This document shows, piece by piece, positions 53,201 through 60,812 of a stretch of 64,000 nt of DNA (positions within the stretch are counted from its first letter, which is position 1; each line of letters begins with the position of its first letter). The notes beneath the pieces were generated by a model that worked only from the letters and a program-made list of their open reading frames with translations, was not told the origin of the DNA and made no database searches. The translations under genes were made by a program, and so were the position numbers. The DNA is taken from NCBI GenBank assembly GCA_022710485.1, contig JAKLGU010000005.1:62001-126000 (forward strand), in the 5' to 3' direction. The DNA is from Gemmatimonadota bacterium (GTDB taxonomy: Bacteria; Gemmatimonadota; Gemmatimonadetes; Gemmatimonadales; GWC2-71-9).

Positions 53201-54285
53201 TTGACGGTGTTCGAGAAGAGCTGAATGGCGCCGGGGCCCGTCGGGCTCTTCAGGTACTTGATGCCCGCGAAGCCGGCGCCGGGCATGAAGGGCGCGCCGA
53301 AGATGGTCGGATCGTAGGGAAGCCAGGAATCTTCGCCGGCGAACGTCTGGACGTAGGTGTAGCCCAGGGCGAACGGCAGGTTGACGCTGGAGTAGTTGGT
53401 GCCGGACGAGGCCACGTCCATGTCCGTGGCGAACGCCGCGTACAGGTTGTCGATCGTGTACCCGTCGGTGGGCAGGGACACGTTGAAGGTGGCGTTGTTC
53501 TTGGCCTGGAACTCCTGCGCCTTGTCGACGAGGATCGACACCATTTCAGGCCGGATGTTGACGTAGTCGGCCGGGTTGGTGGTCGTGACGTTGTAGAACG
53601 TGTAGATGAAGTAGATGATGTCTTCGTTGCCGGTCGGGAAGTTCCACCCCATGCCGCGGGTCTCGACCACGATCCCGAGCGGGTGCTTGCGGCCGGCGTT
53701 GAGCGCCGGGTCGCCGTCCCACGACATCCACCAGACGTCGCCCTGCGACGCCTGCTTGCGGCGCTCCGAAGCGGTGCCGGTCAGGAGCGGGTTGAAGAGG
53801 TCCGCCGCCTCGTCGCCGAAGGGGACGTACCCCGCCAGCGGGAGGTTGGAGAAGTCGTCGGAGTTTGAGGTGTTGTAGATCGGCTCCACCTGGGTGCCGT
53901 GCTGCGTCGTCCCCTTCGGGTCGAAGAAGAACGCGCCGGTCGTGTCGCCGGCCCAGGGGCCGCCGTCAGCGCCGACGACGCCGGCCAGCTGCAGGCCGGA
54001 GTTGAAGATGTACTGGTCCGCCGTGCCCTTCGGCCAATACCCGCCGCCGATGGTGGAGGAGTTGGTGGAGTCGACGCAGACCTGGCCGTCGGACGACAGG
54101 CCGCAGTAGACCCGGTTGATCGTCATGGCGCCCAGGGGACGCGCGAAGAGCCGGAAGCCCCTGGCCGTCGACTTCTTGGCCCCCGGTTCCGGCTTGGCCA
54201 TGGCGGACGACGGCAAGGCCGCCGCGAGCGCCAGAGCCAGCAGGCTCGCCAGGATGACGCCCCTCTTACGGAATGGTGAGTGCAT
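50254..54285 (-). CDS. Large exported protein with C-terminal T9SS type A-like sorting domain
   Basis: A 1343-residue secreted protein. The signal peptide ends SSAMA, then Lys. Most of the body is beta-rich, Asn/Gly/Pro/Thr-rich, with a fibronectin III-like part (about 550-650, NNQVTVVWQASPSEAGGDPY, DVEGYRIYRG). Scattered Cys pairs suggest disulfides. The last 85 residues match the type A sorting or FlgD-like pattern: ATIRIYSSSGVLVRVLNYEA, GGMLDWNVRNRNNQVVASG, VYFYHVESG, RMTIVNFAK. Such domains target proteins to SprA/PorV and are cut off at the surface. Function of the body is unknown. It lies between the TonB receptor and PorV-like genes. Confidence 0.8.
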   Translation of the reverse strand: MHSPFRKRGVILASLLALALAAALPSSAMAKPEPGAKKSTARGFRLFARPLGAMTINRVYCGLSSDGQVCVDSTNSSTIGGGYWPKGTADQYIFNSGLQLAGVVGADGGPWAGDTTGAFFFDPKGTTQHGTQVEPIYNTSNSDDFSNLPLAGYVPFGDEAADLFNPLLTGTASERRKQASQGDVWWMSWDGDPALNAGRKHPLGIVVETRGMGWNFPTGNEDIIYFIYTFYNVTTTNPADYVNIRPEMVSILVDKAQEFQAKNNATFNVSLPTDGYTIDNLYAAFATDMDVASSGTNYSSVNLPFALGYTYVQTFAGEDSWLPYDPTIFGAPFMPGAGFAGIKYLKSPTGPGAIQLFSNTVNGSPFPGAFNDPQNAIQLWRYLSGNISVPAGDQPCNTGLPSQTRICWINNTQAADMRFFQSSTGLSLPPGGQGSIVVAYIFAAPVATGGCPAPGPTCGGGNVKPGDPTLLGVPAAMVGGVNMVDSITGYISATDLDASGLYEQAGTAGPEWTVVPNSLLGKSYTAQAVFDAKFLLPFAPDAPKFFLIPSNNQVTVVWQASPSEAGGDPYYAIASDPASALYDPNYREFDVEGYRIYRGRVDSPDELALIAQFDFAGTIYDDYDGVVNPLDTCAPELIINIDCPVAYSPVAPGVPRTVSNPNNIVSPFVMTRFGNRIELATGLAYTTKTDTVVTGDDSGLPPMTNTGVPYIYVDNGVRNNFRYFYVVTAFDVNSWSSGPTSLESPKSGTQSVIPQALASNLVQTGTLTPGMFGGSRAPGQPNTTNQSLVFPKTPGMNLNGTFTGPFPPATVHLGFVGFASQVVGASGALAVTLDSMDMGNVDLSGCCGGGAPAIPGVYYFTLSNGNPVDDFQLAVPLAQDLGVDVSTDVYFAGPEIDADLASMYGGDATYGSLSALFQPTLTSGPNSGDWGLGSQLQEPGYTTPDMPAGVTGTNYNGIRWFDGPSPQNNEVRANPTSGACGTGGATVTACAANGTTGGFNNAGQLAGVTTVYQPLSLNMYNREYRNIGEALSTVTRAADFNVYWGTGGVIDSVIDVTHNVLVPFQSTDVDGGWGILNTANQGAGGFDNRPTVVTTSDFTCVEPLRSGLVLPQNFWPCTAAAPFTLSNTAQLGAIAFGSGNNQSATATLSDRNPANIQAEGGFFMYLAGSISGFSMPALPAAGTVWSLRTYSGIIYGGNGTGQSGNRGPYSFVAANRNFTAIGATMGVQYDVVNDFTASASNLDLSTIHTVPDPYYVTDEYEVDYTAKVIKFVNLPLQATIRIYSSSGVLVRVLNYEASENGGMLDWNVRNRNNQVVASGVYFYHVESGSARHIGRMTIVNFAK

Positions 54286-54321
54286 TGCATCCTCTCTCAG
54301 ATGGATACTGTTCGGCTGGAC

Positions 54322-54355
54322 GGGGGGACGGCGCCGTTCGGCGCGCCGGCCCCCC
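54322..54355 (-). other. Hairpin in the receptor-cargo spacer
   Basis: A 6-bp G-C stem (54322-54327 with 54350-54355), one mismatch, a second 6-bp stem CGGCGC / GCGCCG and an 8-base loop. It lies 19 bases past the receptor stop. It could weaken read-through so that the receptor is made in excess. Confidence 0.6.
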
Positions 54356-54374
54356 CCGCCGTGGATCGTTCACG

Positions 54375-57300
54375 CTAGAAATTGAGCTCCAACCCAAGCC
54401 GCAGGCGCCGGGGCGCGGCGGTGAAGTTCGCCTCGCTGCGGCCCGAGTAGTAGAACGCTTCCGACGCGCGGCGCTGTTCGGACAGGGTGAAGACGCCGTC
54501 GCCGTTGCCGAAGCGCTCCTCGGCCCGGACCAGGTACACGCAGTTCGGGGCGGCCGCGTTGCCGTCCTGGGTCACCCAGTTGCCGCAGGCGCCCGGGGTC
54601 GGCAGGAACATGTCGCCGTTCTCGAGGTCGTAGCTGTTCGAGGCGATGGCCTCGTCGGCGTAGCCCGCCGAGTCGCCGGACCAGGTTTCCTGGAGTTCGG
54701 TCGCGTTCTCGATGCTGTTGTTCTCGGCGAACACGGTCGTGGTGTTGGTGAAGTTGAAGACGTTACGCGCGTCCAGGTACGCCGTGAGGTCCACGCCGCC
54801 GAACCGGAAGCCCTTGGTGAGGCGGAGGTCGGCGTTCCGGAAGGTCGGGAGGCGTGAGCCGTTGACGTCGCCCTCGAACTGCCGGGCGCAGACCTGCGTC
54901 GAGAGCACCGACTCGTTGCCGGTTTCCACCGGGCAGCGGGTGTATGCGGTGCCGCTGGCCACCCGGAAGGTCGCGAAGATGCCGACGTTCTGGAGGATGG
55001 CGCCGGTCGTGGTGCCGGAGTTCCACTGGTTCGGGAACGTGACCGAGAACGATCCGGCCAGGTTGTGCGGCCGGGTGTAGGTCGTCGGCAGGTACGCCGA
55101 CGGCGGCGGGTCGTTACCGCCGGAGATCTGGTTCACGATCCGCGAGCCGAAGTTGATGTACGTGAACGGATCGGAGCCGGTGTTCTTGGCGTCGCTGAAG
55201 GAGTACGCCAGCGTGCCGTTGAAGAGGCTGCCGATGCGCTTGTCGAGCCGGATGTCGAACCCACGGTAGTTGCCGTAGTCCTGGTTCGTCATCATCCGGA
55301 TGTCCTGGTTCTGCAGCTTGAGCGGGTCGTACAGCGACAGCAGGCGGCCCGCCTGGTTCGACTGGGCGTCGCGGTTGTACGCCGAGAAGTCGAGGACGAA
55401 GTCGTCCGAGAAGGCGTGCCGGATGCCGAACTCGAAGGTGATCGTCTTGCCGAAGTCCAGGTCCGACCCGTAGACGTGGTTGGTGTTCGTCACGGAGAGG
55501 TCGGTGTTGATGCCGCCGAGGACCAGCGCGAAGTCCGGCGGCTGGACCTGGTGGGCGTAGGAGAACCGCATGTTGGTGCGGTCGCTCACCGGGAACGACA
55601 CCTGGATGTGCGGGGAGATGTAGTCGTGGGACTGGTCCTCGACGTAGATCTCCTCGAGCGAGGCCGCGACGTCGTTCGGGTCGTAGAGCGGGTTGCTCGA
55701 GATCCGGACGGTCGGCTGGCACGCGCCCGTCGAGTCGCAGTACTGCGGGTGCGACGCGTTGGAGTTGTAGTAGTCGTACCGGAGGCCGGCCACGAGCACC
55801 ACGTCGCCGAGGTCGAGCCGGTCTTCGGCGTACCCGGTGTACGAGGTGGGCTTCTCCATGTAGAAGTCGGAGAAGGCCTGGCTCGTCATCTGGGACGAGT
55901 ACGACTTGATGTCATAGCCGGTGTAGCCGCCGCCGATCTTGAGGCGGTTGTACCGGTCCACCTGCCAGTCGAGGGCCGCCGCGCCGATGAACCGGTTTTC
56001 CTGGTTCAGGAAGAGCCGGCCGGTCGGGCCGCCGGCCTCGGAGAAGCCGAGGAGGCCGTAGGCGTTGTTCCGCCACTTGTCCACCAGCGCGTACTGCGCG
56101 GTGTTCTCGTAGTCGTACGGCCCGCGCCGGGAGCCGGCCTTGTTCTGCTGGAAGTTGTCCAGCAGTTCCTGGTTGAGCGGGAAGTTGTCGAAGTCGAACG
56201 TGTACTTGAGCGGCGAGAGCATGAAGCCGCCCCACGGGTCGCGGGAGTTCACCTCGGACTCGCGGGTGAGCGGCGACTGGATGAACTCGTCCTGCTGGTA
56301 GGACAGGGTCACGTCGAGCGCCAGGGCGCGCGACGACGACTTGGCCAGGTTCTGCGTCCACCCGAGGGTGTAGACCTGGTTGGTGCCCGTGTTGCCGAAG
56401 ATCTGCTGCGGGTTGTACAGGTTCGCGTAGGTGAAGTTGCGACCCTGCGCCTGGCTGGCGTTGGCGCTCAGGAAAAGGCGCGAGCCGGAGCCGTACGTGT
56501 AGTTGAGCTTGCCCGTCAGCTGGTACGCCGAGTTGGCCGTGCCGGGCAGCCGGATGCCCTGACAGTCGAGCCCGTAGTTGTCGGCGATGTCCGGGTTGGA
56601 GTTGTCCTTGATGTTGATGCCGGCGTACGACATCGTCTCGTCGCACTTGCCGGTGTACACCGCGAACTCCTGCACGTTGACGTACGTGGTGTCGGAGTAG
56701 GCGTTGTTCTTCACGCTCGGGACGGCCACGGTCGTGTCGGTCCCGGCCACGGTGAAGTACGGGGAGTTCTCCCGGTTCTGGCCGGTGCCGGCGGAGGCGT
56801 TGCCCTCGATGTTGCCGCCGATGAAGAACGTCAGGTTCGACACGATCGGGCCGCTCAGGCTGGCGGTGACCCGGTTGAAGCCGAGGCTGACGCTGTTGCC
56901 GAAGAGTTCGTCGGACTCGTAGCCGACGGCGCCGCTGAACTTGTCGCCGCCGGTGCGGGTCGAGATCGAGATGACGCCCGACTGCGCGCCGCCGAACGCG
57001 GCCGAGGAGGCGCCGGTCGTGATGGAGGCGTCTTCGAAGGCGTTGGTGGAGACACCGAGCGAGTTGCCGCCGGCCACCCCTGACCACGTGAAGCCGGTGC
57101 CGCGGTTGCCCGCGCCGATCGGCACGCCGTCGACGTACACGCTCTGCTCGTCCGTCCGTCCGCCGCGGATCGAGAGGGTGCCGCCGCCCGTGCTCGCCAC
57201 GACGCCCGGCTGCAGCGCCAGGACGTTGACGATGCGGTCCGCCGGCAGGTTGTCGGCGTAGTCGCCCTCGACGTTCTGCTTAGTGGTGACCGCGTCGCGG

Positions 57301-57704
57301 GGGACCAGCTCGTTCTGCGCGGCGACGACCGTGATCTCGGTGACCTCGACCGGCGTGGACTCGAGCGTGACGTCCGCCGTGATGGTCTGGCCCGAGGGGA
57401 TGCGGATGTCGGTCACGCGGGTCTTCTTGTACCCGATGAACGACACCTCGAGGTTGATCGTACCGGCCGGGATGAGGTTGATGAAGTAGTAGCCGTCAGC
57501 GTTGGTCTGCGCACCGAACCGGGTGCCGACGATGATGACCTGCGCGTTCGCGATTGGCGCGCCCTGCTGGTCGCGCACCTTGCCTTCGAGCTTACCAGTC
57601 GCGGCCTGGGCGGAGAGCGCCGAGGCTCCCACGATCAGGGCGACTGCCGCCAACGCGATGGATCGCGTCACGCGGGTGAAGGCGCTCACACAACTTTGCT
57701 TCAT
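54375..57704 (-). CDS. TonB-dependent receptor with carboxypeptidase-like domain
   Basis: A 1109-residue outer-membrane receptor. The signal peptide is cleaved after LSA, leaving Gln33. A carboxypeptidase-regulatory-like domain follows at about 38-120 (KLEGKVRDQQGAPIANAQV), then a plug (about 140-265, LSIRGGRTDEQSVYVDGVP) and a barrel ending in LRLGLELNF. The first gene of the block, it has a strong GGAGG ribosome site before the ATG at 57704 and a promoter candidate 200 bases upstream. No SusD-like partner is present; the sorting-domain protein downstream may be its surface partner. Ligand unknown. Confidence 0.9.
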   Translation of the reverse strand: MKQSCVSAFTRVTRSIALAAVALIVGASALSAQAATGKLEGKVRDQQGAPIANAQVIIVGTRFGAQTNADGYYFINLIPAGTINLEVSFIGYKKTRVTDIRIPSGQTITADVTLESTPVEVTEITVVAAQNELVPRDAVTTKQNVEGDYADNLPADRIVNVLALQPGVVASTGGGTLSIRGGRTDEQSVYVDGVPIGAGNRGTGFTWSGVAGGNSLGVSTNAFEDASITTGASSAAFGGAQSGVISISTRTGGDKFSGAVGYESDELFGNSVSLGFNRVTASLSGPIVSNLTFFIGGNIEGNASAGTGQNRENSPYFTVAGTDTTVAVPSVKNNAYSDTTYVNVQEFAVYTGKCDETMSYAGINIKDNSNPDIADNYGLDCQGIRLPGTANSAYQLTGKLNYTYGSGSRLFLSANASQAQGRNFTYANLYNPQQIFGNTGTNQVYTLGWTQNLAKSSSRALALDVTLSYQQDEFIQSPLTRESEVNSRDPWGGFMLSPLKYTFDFDNFPLNQELLDNFQQNKAGSRRGPYDYENTAQYALVDKWRNNAYGLLGFSEAGGPTGRLFLNQENRFIGAAALDWQVDRYNRLKIGGGYTGYDIKSYSSQMTSQAFSDFYMEKPTSYTGYAEDRLDLGDVVLVAGLRYDYYNSNASHPQYCDSTGACQPTVRISSNPLYDPNDVAASLEEIYVEDQSHDYISPHIQVSFPVSDRTNMRFSYAHQVQPPDFALVLGGINTDLSVTNTNHVYGSDLDFGKTITFEFGIRHAFSDDFVLDFSAYNRDAQSNQAGRLLSLYDPLKLQNQDIRMMTNQDYGNYRGFDIRLDKRIGSLFNGTLAYSFSDAKNTGSDPFTYINFGSRIVNQISGGNDPPPSAYLPTTYTRPHNLAGSFSVTFPNQWNSGTTTGAILQNVGIFATFRVASGTAYTRCPVETGNESVLSTQVCARQFEGDVNGSRLPTFRNADLRLTKGFRFGGVDLTAYLDARNVFNFTNTTTVFAENNSIENATELQETWSGDSAGYADEAIASNSYDLENGDMFLPTPGACGNWVTQDGNAAAPNCVYLVRAEERFGNGDGVFTLSEQRRASEAFYYSGRSEANFTAAPRRLRLGLELNF

Positions 57705-57902
57705 GGACACGTCCTCCAAAGGTGTGAACCCAGTGTTGCCTGCGAATCGTACAACGAAAAGCACGCGCTTCCCTCCTTGCGCCGGACGCGCCGAGTTGGG
57801 GAATGCGACTGCGGATACGCCGGACGCGCCGGCGGGAGACTACGACACGAGAGTACTGCGATGAGTGATCGAGACACCGACCGCGGCCCGGTCGGCTTCC
57901 AC

Positions 57903-57931
57903 AATATGCCGTGACCTAAATCACGTGTCAA
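57903..57931 (-). promoter_or_regulatory. Promoter with CRP/FNR-type palindrome before the receptor block
   Basis: On the minus strand -35 TTGACA (57926-57931), a 17-base spacer and -10 CATATT (57903-57908). The spacer holds GTGATTTAGGTCAC (57911-57924), a GTGA-N6-TCAC palindrome with the half-site and spacing of CRP/FNR-family operators. Bound there, a regulator would repress. The leader to the ATG is about 190 bases and shows no gene. The remaining gap, 57932-58072, shows no gene either. Confidence 0.5.
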
Positions 57932-58072
57932 GGAACTGTCACGACCTGAAATGCGACAGGGACCCTGCTGTAACTGAATGCAACGAATCGGGATGGGACG
58001 GGGCAAGGCGGTGCGGCCACCACCCTGCCCGACAAGCTTATCCCGCGAACGGAAATTTGGGAAGGGGGGGGT

Positions 58073-59257
58073 CTAGCCCCCGGTCGTGATCAGGTTCCGC
58101 TGGGGCTGGGCGGGGGTCACCTCCGGCCCGTCCGCCCCCCAGTACATGTTGATCTCGCTCCGGACCCCGATCCGCCCAGATATATAGATACCGGGCTCCA
58201 CCGAGAACCCCACCCCCGGGATCAGCTCCCGGTCGTCGTGGGTTTCGTAGTCGTCCAGATGGGGACCCGAGCCGTGGAGGTCCCGGTCGATCGAGTGCCC
58301 GGTCCGGTGCACGAAGTACTGGCCAAACCCCGCCTTCTCGATGACCCCCCGCGCCGCCCGGTCCCCCTCGAATCCCGCCACCTTCCGCCCCTCGCGGACC
58401 CCCTGCTGGATGGCGGTGATGGCCGCATCCCGGGCATCCCGGACCGTTCTCCAGACCAGGTCGACCTCCTCAGGGACCTCGGCCCCCGAGAACCCCATCC
58501 AGGTCTGGTCGGCGAACACCGTCGTGGTGCTCCCCCGCCCGGCCCAGAGGTCGAGGAGGATGACCTGGTCCCTGGCCAGGGTGGCATCCTTCCCCGCTTC
58601 GGGCTCATAGTGCGGATTCGCGGCATTGGCGCCGAACCCGACGATCGGCTTGGTGGTGAGCTTGAGCCCCCGGGCCTCCATGGCCGCCACCACCCGCGAC
58701 TGAAGGGCCACTTCGGTCAGCCCCTGCCCTCCTTGCGTCACCGCCCACGCCAGCTCGCTCCGGGCGATGTCCGCCAGCGCCTCGGCCGCGTACCGATGGT
58801 CCGCCAGCTCGTCGGGGCTCCACCGCGCCGCAAACCGCGTGACCAGCGACGAGGACGGCACCACCGTGCCGCCCAGCCTGGTGATGAGCTGGACCACCCC
58901 GGCGGGGACACGGTCGAGGTAGGGAACCGCGTCGTCCGGGGAGATTTCCATGGCGACCGTGCGACCCTTCACGATGGAGGCGAGCGCGGCGTGGAGTTCC
59001 TCCCACTTCGCATACGGCAGGAGGCGGCCGGGAAACCCCTCGAGCGGCTGCATCTCGATCTTGTGCACCACCGCCACCGGCTCCCCCTCCTTCGGCAGGA
59101 GGACGAAGAGCCGCCGGCTCCCCATCCCGCCGAGGCCAAGCACCCGGCCGGCCACCGGATTGAGCCCGTGGAAGTCGAACAGGAGCCAGGCGTCGGCCCC
59201 GACGGCGTCGAGTCCTTCGGCGAGTTGACGGCGATCGGGCAGGGCGTGGGCGCTCAT
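58073..59257 (-). CDS. M24-family Xaa-Pro aminopeptidase
   Basis: A 394-residue cytoplasmic metallopeptidase. An N-terminal creatinase-like domain covers about 1-165. The pita-bread catalytic domain has metal ligands in ILLDLWAG, VFADQTW (Asp), GHSIDRDLHG (His), SVEPGIY (Glu) and RSEINM (Glu). It removes N-terminal residues before proline from peptides. The DxxxDxT pattern is somewhat altered (Trp-Ala-Gly after the first Asp). The ATG at 59257 overlaps the preceding gene stop (ATGA). Confidence 0.88.
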   Translation of the reverse strand: MSAHALPDRRQLAEGLDAVGADAWLLFDFHGLNPVAGRVLGLGGMGSRRLFVLLPKEGEPVAVVHKIEMQPLEGFPGRLLPYAKWEELHAALASIVKGRTVAMEISPDDAVPYLDRVPAGVVQLITRLGGTVVPSSSLVTRFAARWSPDELADHRYAAEALADIARSELAWAVTQGGQGLTEVALQSRVVAAMEARGLKLTTKPIVGFGANAANPHYEPEAGKDATLARDQVILLDLWAGRGSTTTVFADQTWMGFSGAEVPEEVDLVWRTVRDARDAAITAIQQGVREGRKVAGFEGDRAARGVIEKAGFGQYFVHRTGHSIDRDLHGSGPHLDDYETHDDRELIPGVGFSVEPGIYISGRIGVRSEINMYWGADGPEVTPAQPQRNLITTGG

Positions 59258-59892
59258 GGGTACCCCTCCGCGGCGGCGGCCAGCCACCGGCAAGTGTCGT
59301 CTCCCCGGCCCCGGCAGCGCGCGTGTACCATGGCGCCTTCGAATCCGGTGAGTGCGCGCAGCAACTCGGCGAGCGCCGCGCCATAGTAGGAGCAGGCCTG
59401 GCCGTCGGCCAGGGCCAGCAGGGATAACGGCTGCGGGATGACCGCTTCGGCGGACCGGCCGCGGACGGTGAGCGACGCGGAGAAGACCCGGCGGGCGGCC
59501 CGGCGCGCGGCCCCGGCGCCGATGCGGCGACGGACGAATCCCGGTGAGGTCTTCAGGAGCATCCGCACGGGCGCCGAGGCGCCGCGCGCCGCGTATCGCG
59601 CCGCCCGGCGGCCGGCGTCCGCGTACACCAGCGCCGCGTCGGGCCGCCGGCCCACGAGGCGGAAGACGCCGACAGTCTCGTCGAGCGGCACCGGAAGCCC
59701 GCGACGGTAGGCGTCCTGGTAACGCTGGATCTGGGCCGCCACCGTGCCGCTCAGGCCGAACCGCTTCGCGACGATCTCGCCCGCCAGTTCCTCGAGTCCA
59801 TCGCCGACGGGAGTGTCGAGGTTGCGGAGCGCCTCGAGCAGGCTGAGCGGCACGACGGCCGGCGTATCGCCGGCGATGGTCACTGTGGACAT
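59254..59892 (-). CDS. Possible V4R-domain protein
   Basis: A 212-residue cytoplasmic protein, Ala/Arg-rich. The C-terminal half resembles V4R (4-vinyl-reductase-like) ligand domains, with a closing motif GFEGAMVHARCRGRGDDTCRW that holds the paired Cys typical of these sensors. The N-terminal half has no clear domain. It overlaps pepP by 4 bases, so the two are co-translated. The gene diverges from the ECF sigma gene with a 106-base gap. Function unknown. Confidence 0.5.
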   Translation of the reverse strand: MSTVTIAGDTPAVVPLSLLEALRNLDTPVGDGLEELAGEIVAKRFGLSGTVAAQIQRYQDAYRRGLPVPLDETVGVFRLVGRRPDAALVYADAGRRAARYAARGASAPVRMLLKTSPGFVRRRIGAGAARRAARRVFSASLTVRGRSAEAVIPQPLSLLALADGQACSYYGAALAELLRALTGFEGAMVHARCRGRGDDTCRWLAAAAEGYP

Positions 59893-59998
59893 GGGAGACG
59901 GCGGGAGGTCCTCGACATAGACGGGCAGAAGTTACCCACGGACCGCCCCGCGAACCAGAGGCGCTTGCGTGCATTCCGGCGGGCGGGGACATTCCATC

Positions 59999-60565
59999 AT
60001 GTCCTCCGCCCCTCCCGCCGAGACCGCCTTCGAGCGCGACGTCCTCCCGCACATGGACCTGATGTACCGGGTGGCCCTTCGCCTGACCGGCGAGGCGGCC
60101 GCCGCCGAGGACCTCGTCCAGGACACCGTCCTCAAGGCGTTTCGCGCGTGGGACAGCTTCCGCCAGGGAACCAACGCGCGGGGCTGGCTGTTGACCATCC
60201 TGAGGAACAGCTTCATCAACGACTACCGCCGCCGGCGCCGCGCCCCCGCGCTGGTGGACCTCGACGTGGCGGAGCAGCACGCCCGGCTCGACGACCAGCC
60301 GGGGCAGGATCCCGAAGGGGAGTTCTTCCACTCCCTCGTGGACGACAGGATCCTGGCCGCCATCGACGGACTGCCGGAGGAGTTCAGGGAGGTCGTGGTC
60401 TTGAGCGACGTCGAGGGGCTCGGATATGCCCAGATCGCGGAAACCCTCGGCGTCCCGGTGGGCACGGTGAAGTCGCGCCTCTTCCGGGCGCGGAAACAAC
60501 TGCAGGGAACGCTGCTGGAGTACGCCATCGAGGCGGGCATCGTCCGCCCCGGGAAGGACGCATGA
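59999..60565 (+). CDS. ECF-family RNA polymerase sigma factor
   Basis: A 188-residue sigma-70 family factor. Region 2 (about 18-90) includes EDLVQDTVLKAFRAWDSF and ARGWLLTILRNSFINDYRRR. Region 4 (about 125-178) includes LPEEFREVVVLSDVEGLGY and the helix-turn-helix VPVGTVKSRLFRARKQL. The gene overlaps an anti-sigma gene by 4 bases, the usual ECF arrangement, so it is probably held inactive until a redox or envelope signal. Start ATG 59999 is chosen over an upstream GTG. Confidence 0.93.
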   Translation: MSSAPPAETAFERDVLPHMDLMYRVALRLTGEAAAAEDLVQDTVLKAFRAWDSFRQGTNARGWLLTILRNSFINDYRRRRRAPALVDLDVAEQHARLDDQPGQDPEGEFFHSLVDDRILAAIDGLPEEFREVVVLSDVEGLGYAQIAETLGVPVGTVKSRLFRARKQLQGTLLEYAIEAGIVRPGKDA

Positions 60566-60810
60566 ACGACTCACGGCTCGATTGCGCCGAAGCGCTGGCG
60601 CTCCTCCAGGACTACCTGAAGGACGAACTCACGCCGGACAACCAGCGCCGGGTGGCCGGGCATCTCGCGGCCTGCGGCCACTGCCTCGAGCACGAGCATT
60701 TCGAGCGCAACTTCCTCGCGGCGATCCAGCGCGCCGCCAAGGGGATCCGCTGCCCCGACGAAGTGGCGGCGCGCATCCGGCAGGCCCTCCGGAGCGACAC
60801 CCCGGACTGA
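60562..60810 (+). CDS. Zinc-finger anti-sigma factor
   Basis: An 82-residue soluble protein with the anti-sigma zinc motif HLAACGHC (HxxxCxxC, residues 33-40) and a preceding Cys near the N terminus (LDCAEALALLQDYL). It would bind and hold the ECF factor and release it when the zinc site is oxidised. It has no membrane segment. The ATG overlaps the sigma stop (ATGA). Confidence 0.88.
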   Translation: MNDSRLDCAEALALLQDYLKDELTPDNQRRVAGHLAACGHCLEHEHFERNFLAAIQRAAKGIRCPDEVAARIRQALRSDTPD

Positions 60811-60812
60811 TC

